Position numbers and translations under genes: made by a program
Assembly: GCF_900074915.1 (NCBI RefSeq)
Contig: NZ_LT222316.1
Location: 1 to 64,000, forward strand
Origin: Pseudomonas cerasi
GTDB lineage: Bacteria > Pseudomonadota > Gammaproteobacteria > Pseudomonadales > Pseudomonadaceae
Reading direction: 5' to 3'
DNA length: 64,000 nt
Shown here: one piece after another, positions 57,779 to 64,000 of the stretch
How the letters are laid out: every line of letters starts with the position of its first letter
Numbering within the stretch: the stretch's first letter is position 1
The notes under the pieces: generated by a model
What the model saw: the letters and a program-made list of their open reading frames with translations, nothing else
What the model was told of the DNA's origin: nothing
Database searches by the model: none

Positions 57779-57929
57779 TGTTGCCGCTGATGCAGAATTG
57801 ACCCTACTGCCGACTTGGCATTGCCCCATAAGTATTAAGTCCAAAGTAAGACCTGCTAACGCTTTACGAAGTATAAGCTTGGGTCAGCGAAATTTCGGCA
57901 GCAGGGTCAATTCTGCATCAGCGGCAACA
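57779..57929. mobile_element. MITE-like element with 35-bp terminal inverted repeats, 151 bp
   Basis: Ends match in inverted orientation over about 35 bp with one mismatch (TGTTGCCGCTGATGCAGAAT... TGCCGA). The 80-bp core has no gene. The outer TGTTGCCGCTGA is shared with the IS21 end at 886, so it may be a non-autonomous derivative of an IS21-type element. No clear target duplication. 57930-58140 has only a GCCCAGC/GCTGGGC hairpin at about 58089-58110. Confidence 0.7.
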
Positions 57930-58140
57930 GACCTGGGATTCCCACCCTGCCCCGCCAAGCGTCACAAAGCCGTTGTTCTCTTCGTCTCCGAAGGTAATTG
58001 CGATGCACCAAACCGGTTTTACAGCCTTCACCTTCATTGTCTCTGTCCTTTTTTCGCGGACGCGAAAATTGGCGTCCTTCTACTCGCTCGGCCCAGCTTT
58101 TTAGGGCTGGGCTTGTGGTGTACCTGGGCGCTTTCCAGTG

Positions 58141-58332
58141 TCAGGCGCGTTTAGCGCGCAGGGTCGCCAATGCAGCGTCAATTTTAGCCTCCGCGTCGCG
58201 GAATTCCGCTTCTTCCTCGCTACCAGGCACGAAAGAAACAGACTCATGCCCCCAGCTCAGAATAATGAGGTCACGCAGCGTCAGCTTGACGCTGATTTCC
58301 GAATCGAGGTCTTGCTTGGTGTATTTGTCCAT
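58141..58332 (-). CDS. Small hypothetical protein
   Basis: 63 residues, acidic, DKYTKQDLDSEISVKLTLRD... ending EAKIDAALATLRAKRA. Coding-like composition and a clean ATG with GGAAAACGGC upstream. Not recognised. Confidence 0.5.
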   Translation of the reverse strand: MDKYTKQDLDSEISVKLTLRDLIILSWGHESVSFVPGSEEEAEFRDAEAKIDAALATLRAKRA

Positions 58333-58441
58333 GCCGTTTTCCGTGCATTCGTAAATCGTTGATAAACCTTGTGATCTTGCTCAATCCCGCGCGTTTTCCA
58401 GCGGGTTTTCCTTCAACAGTTCAGCAGGTGACCGGACGTGG

Positions 58442-58696
58442 TTAAACGCTCGGGTTTTTCAGCAACGTTGACGGCCCATTGGTAGACGGTCGCCAGTTCT
58501 TTGCCCCTGGCCATCGCCAGAAGGCATCTGCTGTGCCGTCGATCCTGATCCAGCACACTCGATCCCTGCCTGGAGAACGCATTACGTGCGTTGTGCCTTC
58601 CGGGGCTTCCGACCAGTCGGCAATCGGCCTCGCGGGTTCTTGGACATTAATTGCAGACACTTCGACCGGATCAGGCCCAAAGTGCGGATGGGTCAA
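58442..58696 (-). CDS. Small hypothetical protein
   Basis: 84 residues with Trp-rich text (DRVCWIRIDGTADAFWRWPG). No signal peptide or membrane helix. It lies 21 bases after the ribbon-helix-helix gene and may share its transcript. Not recognised. Confidence 0.45.
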   Translation of the reverse strand: MTHPHFGPDPVEVSAINVQEPARPIADWSEAPEGTTHVMRSPGRDRVCWIRIDGTADAFWRWPGAKNWRPSTNGPSTLLKNPSV

Positions 58697-58717
58697 GGTA
58701 ACTGCTACCGCGCATCA

Positions 58718-59041
58718 CTATTTGACTTGAGAGTCCCTTTCTTCGAGCGCGTCTAAGGCCAAGCTCACTAGATCACCAAGGACTCTGATACCGCGTCTTT
58801 CGGCCATCTCATAGAAACGATCATGACAAGCTTCTGTCACCTTGATGTTGAGCTGTTTTTTTGGCGAACTGGAGTTAAACCGTGCACGCTTTGCAGGCTT
58901 GGCTTCCGGCGCCGCCCGCGAAGGAAAATTGTTATCTTTAGATATCTTTTCGATAACCTCAACGTCTGCCGGACGCTGCTCCTCCCCTTTCGGCTTGAAA
59001 TTACCCAAGTTCGCAAAAGGGTCGATTCGTTTATCAGTCAT
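58718..59041 (-). CDS. Ribbon-helix-helix partition partner (ParG/StbB-like)
   Basis: 107 residues from ATG 59041 (GGAGG, six-base spacing). Disordered basic N-terminus (residues 1-65) and a C-terminal RHH-like domain (KQLNIKVTEACHDRFYEMAE; GDLVSLALDALEE). Overlaps the parA2 stop by eight bases, as in type Ib loci where a small RHH protein binds the centromere and stimulates the ATPase. Confidence 0.65.
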   Translation of the reverse strand: MTDKRIDPFANLGNFKPKGEEQRPADVEVIEKISKDNNFPSRAAPEAKPAKRARFNSSSPKKQLNIKVTEACHDRFYEMAERRGIRVLGDLVSLALDALEERDSQVK

Positions 59042-59732
59042 CACTCACCTCCCCCACCGGTTGGAGTTTTGATACGAGCTCTGCAGCGAATGCATCAGCG
59101 TTTGCGACAGCCTTATAGATGCCTGGTACCTCAGAAGCATTCAAATCACCCAAAGGCTGTTGAAAGGAGAACATCGCTCGAAAGGCTTCACGCTCTGTCA
59201 TTACCGTTTCGAACATAGGAATCTGCTTCTCCACAAGACTCCTACGTAGATTGGACATAGTTCGGGTTTGGTAGGCAGGGGGTGTGCGTGTCAGCAGAAT
59301 TGAGAATGGCAGGCTATAGCCTGGCAGATGCCTTCTCATAGCTAGCTCTTGATCGTTTATCAGAGAAACCGCCCTGCCCGCCTGCTCTGCGTCCAGTAAA
59401 GACCCTTGCATCGGCACAACGACAAAATCTGCCTCCTGTAACGCTAGCACCACAATTTTGGCGGCAGTACCTTCCAGGTCGACAATCACGAACGGATCGA
59501 GATTGGCAGCTTCACGAATTTTGCTCGCGATGTTGTTTTCCGTCACTCCGGAGATAACTGTCATATTGGAAGGACAATGCCCACCCGCCGCCCATTTGGC
59601 GATCGGGTAGTTAGGGTCAGCGTCGATTACTGTCACACCTACTCCTCTGGCGGCTAGCTGGGTAGCCAGAGCTAGGCATGAGGTGGTTTTACCTACCCCA
59701 CCCTTGGGGCTGATAAAAGGGATTGTTGGCAT
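59034..59732 (-). CDS. ParA-family ATPase (type Ib), second partition system
   Basis: 232 residues, no N-terminal DNA-binding extension. Walker A SPKGGVGKTTSCLALATQL at 9-27, VIDADPN (A'), FVIVDLEGTA (B) and FSILLTRTPP. Short ParAs of this type pair with small RHH proteins. The ATATC-rich tract just upstream is the likely centromere and operator. Confidence 0.85.
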   Translation of the reverse strand: MPTIPFISPKGGVGKTTSCLALATQLAARGVGVTVIDADPNYPIAKWAAGGHCPSNMTVISGVTENNIASKIREAANLDPFVIVDLEGTAAKIVVLALQEADFVVVPMQGSLLDAEQAGRAVSLINDQELAMRRHLPGYSLPFSILLTRTPPAYQTRTMSNLRRSLVEKQIPMFETVMTEREAFRAMFSFQQPLGDLNASEVPGIYKAVANADAFAAELVSKLQPVGEVSDD

Positions 59733-59885
59733 ATCGATATCTCCGGATACCTATGGCTATCAAAAGCTATCTAATGATAGATATTCAGCCAAGCATAACA
59801 AGCCACCTAAAAGTATCAATAGATATCTCATAATATCCTGAAAATATCTCAAGATAGCAAAAGATATCAAGAAGTATCATTTAGC
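59733..59885. promoter_or_regulatory. Iteron-like centromere/operator tract of the second partition locus
   Basis: AT-rich 150 bp with many direct and inverted copies of ATATC/GATAT and GATAGC/GCTATC (for example TCGATATCTCC, AGATATCTCATAATATCC, AAAAGATATCAAGAAGTATC). Spacing is near 10 bp in places. Such arrays upstream of type Ib parA genes serve as centromere and operator. Confidence 0.55.
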
Positions 59886-59906
59886 TAACTGAGCGTAGTG
59901 GACTAC

Positions 59907-59944
59907 CGAGGGCTGGGAGCAACGGAGCAAAATACCAACGTAAG
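59907..59944 (+). repeat. Degenerate Tn3-type inverted repeat before the second resolvase copy
   Basis: GGGCTGGGAGCAACGGAGCA ... AACGTAAG parallels 5727-5764 and the ends of the miniature element at 10937-11157. The outermost GGGG is degraded (GAGG). The Tn21-like left repeat found at 5650 is absent here. Confidence 0.5.
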
Positions 59945-59959
59945 ACCTGCCTCGGGCGT

Positions 59960-60076
59960 TCGGTATGGCTCAAAAGGGTAGCTCACCTCGGAATGGCTCT
60001 TTAGGATTGCGTTTAGACCAAGTGAGCCATGGCTGATAAGCTCGGCCCGTTTAGGTATACCAAAATGGGCCATATA
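59960..60076 (+). promoter_or_regulatory. res-like site of resolvase copy 2, diverged from copy 1
   Basis: Shares spaced blocks with copy 1 (CGGTATGG, CTCAAAAGGGT, GCTGATAAG) but has different dyads: TGGCTC...GAGCCA at about 60001-60030 and GGCCCG...TGGGCC at about 60045-60072. The two resolvase copies are identical, yet their presumed binding sites are not. Confidence 0.5.
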
Positions 60077-60712
60077 ATGACGACTCTCAATGTTGCGCGG
60101 GTGTACCTGCGTGTCAGTACCGAAGACCAGGACTTGCTGCGCCAAGAAGCGATCATTGGCAATGCGCGAGCATCGGGCTACTACGTGGCTGCGGTCTATC
60201 GCGAAAAGGCCTCGGGCGCTCGATCCGACCGTCCCGAGCTGCTGCGCATGATCGAGGACCTGCAACCAGGTGAAGTCGTCATCGCTGAGAAGATCGACCG
60301 AATCAGCCGTCTTCCCTTGGTCGAAGCAGAAAAGCTTGTGGGTGCGATCAAGGCTAAGGGCGCACGTTTGGCGGTGCCCGGCATCGTCGATTTATCGGAA
60401 TTGGCCGAGGCATCCGGTGGCGTCGCCAAGGTGGTGTTGCAAGGCGTACAAGACATGCTGTTGCGTGTGGCACTGCAAATAGCGCGTGACGACTTCGAAG
60501 ACCGTCGAGAGCGACAGCGGCAAGGCATCGACTTGGCCAAGAGCGCTGGTCTATATAGAGGACGCAAGCCGAATGCTAAAGTGCATGAACAGATCATTGC
60601 CTTTAAAAGCGGCGGGTGTAGCATTGCAGAGACTGCTCGGCTGGCAGGGGTCAGCGTCAGCCAGGTAAAACGCGTTTGGTCGCAGTACCTGGCGACTAAG
60701 GCAGATGTCTGA
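60077..60712 (+). CDS. Serine resolvase (TnpR-like), copy 2
   Basis: 211 residues from ATG 60077 (MTTLNVARVYLRVS); from the Asn codon on it equals the copy at 5870-6499. Only the first residues differ, because the sequence identity begins at 60087 inside the gene. Catalytic and HTH regions are intact. Upstream lies the second ParA locus instead of rulB. Confidence 0.85.
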   Translation: MTTLNVARVYLRVSTEDQDLLRQEAIIGNARASGYYVAAVYREKASGARSDRPELLRMIEDLQPGEVVIAEKIDRISRLPLVEAEKLVGAIKAKGARLAVPGIVDLSELAEASGGVAKVVLQGVQDMLLRVALQIARDDFEDRRERQRQGIDLAKSAGLYRGRKPNAKVHEQIIAFKSGGCSIAETARLAGVSVSQVKRVWSQYLATKADV

Positions 60713-60804
60713 GGTGCTGCTTGGTTCAGTAACCGTCTGTGACCTTGCTGAATTATTTCCAGCCTCTTGGTCAACAGTATCGAACCCTTTCATCAGGCAA
60801 AAAA

Positions 60805-61077
60805 ATGCTCGATTTATCCGCAGAGCAACACCAGCTGGCGAAGACAGTCCATGATTATGCCAGCCGATTTCCATCGACAGAAAGTGGCGATAGCCAGCTA
60901 CTTCAGGGCTGCTATGACTATATGATGGCTTTCAAACAGGTGCTCGACAGCTCATCAAAAATCCAAATGGACTATATTTGCCTGCAATATCCAGGTTTTT
61001 TTCGTTTCGCAAAAATGATGGAGTTGCTGGCCCAAGGTATTGCTGATGGCGTCATTCAGGTACCGAAAAAGCACTAA
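60805..61077 (+). CDS. Small ORF after the resolvase, unknown (copy 2)
   Basis: 90 residues, the same as 6592-6864 including its ribosome site. Unknown passenger-type gene between resolvase and Tn3 right end. Confidence 0.58.
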   Translation: MLDLSAEQHQLAKTVHDYASRFPSTESGDSQLLQGCYDYMMAFKQVLDSSSKIQMDYICLQYPGFFRFAKMMELLAQGIADGVIQVPKKH

Positions 61078-61123
61078 AAGTGACAGACCAGAGAATTCTG
61101 GCGGTTATGACGATTGAAATCAG

Positions 61124-61161
61124 CTTAACGTACTTTAAAATCCGGTTTCTGAAGCGCCCCC
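61124..61161 (-). repeat. Tn3-family right inverted repeat (copy 2)
   Basis: Same sequence as 6911-6948. It has no left partner of its own type in this copy, because 5650-5687 lies outside the repeated segment. Confidence 0.68.
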
Positions 61162-61197
61162 ATTTGGGGAAGATCACAAGCCAAAACAGAGGCAAAA

Positions 61198-61923
61198 GCC
61201 ATCGCCATCTTCCACGCCAGTACAAAATCGATAGCACGCAGTGCCGGACGTTCGTCCGTTGCTGCGGCTGCCTATCGGTCTGGTACTGAGCTGGTCGATA
61301 TGCGTACCGGTCTCGTCCATGACTACACATGGCGCGATGGTGTTTTTTACACAGCAATCATGTTGCCGGACGGCACCAGTGCCGAGCGCAATGCTCTGTG
61401 GAACGCCGCCGAATCCGCAGAGAAGCGCAAGGATGGCCGGACAGGTCGCGAGTGGATCATCGCGCTACCCGCCGAACTGGATGAAGACGCGCGCCAAGAA
61501 CTGGCATCTGCGTTTGGCATCGAGCTGGCCACCCGTTACGGCGTTGCCGTTGACTTGGCCATCCACTTGCCAAATCGTGAAGGCGACAACCGCAACCACC
61601 ATGCCTTTGTGATGACCACTACCCGGCAGGTCAGCCGTGATGCAACTGGTCTGCTGGTGATGGGTGAAAAGTCCACCATCGAGCTTTCAGATACCAAACG
61701 CCGCAGCGTGGGCCTTGGTTCCGCAGCAGATGAAGTGGTCGCCATCCGCCAGTTGTGGGAGAGGATGGCTAACCGCGCCCTGGAGAACGCTGGTTCAGAT
61801 GCCCGGATCGATTCACGCAGTCTCAAGGCGCAGGGCCTAGATCGCGAGGCGACCATGCATCTGGGGCCGGTGGCCAGCGACATGGAACGCCGCGGAAAGG
61901 CCTCTGATCGGGGCGATGGCAAC
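61198..61923 (+). pseudogene. MobA/MobL relaxase fragment (copy 2)
   Basis: Same doubly truncated fragment as 6985-7710: no start codon, motif III region NREGDNRNHHAF present, C-terminus fused to IS5. Confidence 0.72.
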
Positions 61924-61927
61924 CGGC

Positions 61928-62480
61928 AAGTTGCTGTGGACGGCCGCCAACGTGGCGGATGTCACCCAGGTTGACCAGTTGCTGCACGGTGACGAAACCT
62001 ATGTTTCGGGTGACGCTGGATACACCGGTGCGGCCAAGCGACCGGAGCATGCTGAACGGGACGTTATCTGGTCGATTGCAGCACGGCCAAGCAGTTACAA
62101 GCAGCACGGCGAAGGCAGCGTGCTGTATCGGGTCAAGCGCAAAATTGAATATGCCAAGGCGCAACTGCGTGCCAAGGTCGAGCACCCCTTCCAGGTAATC
62201 AAGGTGCGCTTCAATCATCGCAAGGTTCGCTACCGTGGGTTGGAAAAGAATACAGCGCAGTTGTTCAGTTTGTTTGGGTTGGCCAATCTGATGCTGGCCA
62301 AGCGGTATTTGCAACAGGCGGCAGGATAAATCCGTCTGAAAGACGGGACTGGCCCGCCTTTCAGCAAAATGAGGGCAGAAATCTGCCCGAGAAACGTAAA
62401 ATAAGGCCGGCAGGTTGAAAAAAACCGGCTTGGAAATGGGGACGGTGCGAACGGGTTAATTGTTCAGCGTCTCCCTAGGG
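61928..62480 (+). mobile_element. IS5-family transposase 3' fragment (copy 2)
   Basis: Same as 7715-8267; the reading frame ends at 62329, and the right end abuts CTAG within the IS481-like remnant. Confidence 0.72.
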
Positions 62481-62611
62481 GACACGCCGTACAACTCAGC
62501 TATTGCTGCCACTTGTGTAGCCCGCTCCGGACTTTTCTTTGGCAAGCGGTCGAGCCGTTGCCGCAATTGCAGCAACGAGTCAACAGGAATGGAACTACGC
62601 TTGGCGTCCAT
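62456..62611 (-). pseudogene. IS481/Mu-type integrase N-terminal remnant (copy 2)
   Basis: Same 51 codons as 8243-8398, with the paired TTAATCTGAGCC repeats following at 62710-62754. Confidence 0.43.
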
Positions 62612-62966
62612 TTTGAGCTAGGTTTTGTACGAAAAGTCGGTGGGGGTAGAATTGCCGCCATGATTGGCTGGATGCTCGCATGGCAAAGCGTTACCAAGCT
62701 CGCTCGCAATTAATCTGAGCCAGACGGCTCCGTCAGTCGCAGTTAATCTGAGCCGAAAATTGCGCTGATTGCGAGCACGGCTGTTTTCGATTGCAAGCCG
62801 CTACAAGTAGTGCTTCACTAATTGCACAAATAAAAATTATGTCAACCGGTGATTTAACGTACGCCCAAACCGTCGAAATCACCGTCCTGTCATTTTGAGT
62901 GTTCTTTCGGCACCTGAATGACGCCATCAGCAATACCTTGGGCCAGCAACTCTCCATCATCCAGTC

Positions 62967-63242
62967 TTATGGGCAAGGAGTAATACAAGCGGTGGGAGTA
63001 CAGCAGGTGGATGGCTGCGGTCCAGCTTTGGCACCACCCCCACCCCCAGCATTGGCACTACCACCAGCACCAGCTTTGGCACCACTAGCACCACCACGGC
63101 TCGCGATCGGGTCTCCTTGGTTTTGAGAGCCACCTATATTAGCGCCACCGTCGGCATGAACAAGGGGTGCTTGCAGAGAAATGACAGTAAGACCGGCTAA
63201 GGCCGCAAACTTGATTTTAGAGAAAGTGCAATTAAGTTTCAT
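62967..63242 (-). CDS. Secreted Gly/Ala-rich small protein (copy 2)
   Basis: Same as 8754-9029: signal peptide, Gly/Ala-rich mature part and four-Cys tail. Unknown function; presence in both copies follows from the duplication. Confidence 0.48.
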   Translation of the reverse strand: MKLNCTFSKIKFAALAGLTVISLQAPLVHADGGANIGGSQNQGDPIASRGGASGAKAGAGGSANAGGGGGAKAGPQPSTCCTPTACITPCP

Positions 63243-63397
63243 AGAATCCATCTTGTCTGATCAGAAAGTTTGAAAAAAATTGGAAATCTTCCATTAGTGG
63301 TAAGTTAAGTACAACGGTTCCGTGCATAGGAGAATACCGGCCAGGCACACCAACCCCTCAACTCGGCGTCAGGCCGCTCACCAGCACCCTGTCAGAC

Positions 63398-64000
63398 GAG
63401 ACACTGCCCGGCAAGCAGATACAGGTGGACTTCACCACCATTCGACGAGGCCGTCAGCCGCTTAAGGCGTTCGTGGCGACACTTGGTTTTAGTCGAGCAA
63501 GCTTTGTCCGTTTCTCCGAGCGAGAGGACAGCGAAGCCTGGCTGACAGGGCTTCGGGAGGCGTTCGCTTACTTTGGCGGCGTGCCCGAGCAGGCATTGTT
63601 TGATAACGCCGGAACCATCATCACCGAGCGAGATGCTTTTGGGGAGGGCCAGCACCGTTGGCATCCCCGATTGGCTGCGCTGGCCGATGAGTTTGGTTTT
63701 ATTCCCAAGGTCTGCCGCCCTTACCGTGCCCAGACCAAGGGCAAGGTTGAGCGCTTCAACGGGTATCTGAAGGGCAGTTTCATTACCCCGTTGGCCGCTA
63801 CGCTCAAGAGTGCGGGTCTGACGCTGGATGTGGTGACGGCCAACGCACATATCGGCCAATGGCTCGACGAAGTCGCTCATCAGCGGATTCACGGCACGAC
63901 GGGTGTTCAACCGGCGGTACGTCTGGCCCAAGAGCAGCAGGTACTATTACCACTGCCAACACAGAGCCTGCGCCCACAACCCGCCCAAGGCCTACGCCTG
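63398..64000 (+). pseudogene. IS21-family istA, 5'-truncated (copy 2, cut by window end)
   Basis: Same truncated start as 9185. The DDE core is present and the gene runs past base 64000, so whether an intact istB follows cannot be seen. Confidence 0.82.

Larger units (their letters stand above)
60087..64000 (+). repeat. Long direct repeat, copy 2 (runs off the window)
   Basis: Matches 5874-9787 at a constant offset of 54,213. It carries the same truncated genes in the same state, including the same IS5/MobA junction and istA truncation, so it is a recent duplication rather than parallel insertions. Confidence 0.93.

Overview
The window looks like most of a large conjugative plasmid from the Pseudomonas syringae group, although the host is an inference. 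The evidence is IS801 with an IS801 3'-end fragment, the type III effector hopBF1, fragments of the UV-tolerance polymerase gene rulB, Pseudomonas-type IS21, IS5 and IS66 debris, and a plasmid RepA. No rRNA, tRNA, CRISPR array or chromosomal housekeeping gene was recognised.

Layout. (1) 1-1381: nested IS debris (IS21-family istA, IS801 3' end, IS66 tnpA). (2) 1512-4214: a ParA/ParB partition locus with three palindromic parS-like sites and a small membrane protein. (3) 4248-14130: accessory mosaic with two diverged rulB fragments, several Tn3-type inverted repeats, a resolvase element, a broken MobA/MobL relaxase, IS5, IS481-like and IS21 pieces, a 221-bp miniature Tn3-type element, hopBF1 and IS801. 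(4) 14135-15930: an IncFII-like replicon with RepA, a leader peptide overlapping repA by ATGA, and a counter-transcribed RNA with visible promoter, stem-loop and terminator. (5) 16435-44955: about 27 minus-strand genes for a complete type IVB (IncI / Dot-Icm-like) conjugation machine, including a 1493-residue primase at the Sog position. (6) 45205-48420: an XRE regulator, the NikB relaxase, NikA and the probable oriT. (7) 48514-59885: leading region and stability genes: three tandem paralogues, an IS21 insertion, DUF932 genes downstream of a highly structured GC-rich tract, a KorA-like regulator with repeated palindromes, a RelB/YafQ toxin-antitoxin pair, a second resolvase, DksA2-like and CsrA-like regulators, and a second ParA locus with an ATATC-rich centromere-like tract. 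(8) 59907-64000: a second copy of the accessory block.

The block 60087-64000 repeats 5874-9787 at a constant offset of 54,213 bp, with every translated frame I compared identical. It is not a wrap-around of a circular molecule, because the sequence left of the two copies differs: one side is rulB debris, the other the second ParA locus. The identity starts 4 bases inside the resolvase gene, next to its res-like site, which points to resolvase-linked recombination. The 54-kb segment between the copies holds repA, relaxase, T4SS and leading region, and there are two partition systems, so the plasmid may be a cointegrate or hybrid.

How it works together: RepA makes copies under antisense-RNA control. 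The ParA systems partition them, and the resolvases probably resolve multimers. NikA/NikB nick oriT, and the TrbC (DotL-like) coupling protein hands the DNA to the Dot/Icm-like channel. The primase may enter the recipient with it. If orientation follows IncI plasmids, the leading region enters first and its genes are transcribed toward oriT. HopBF1 is the clear plant-virulence cargo.
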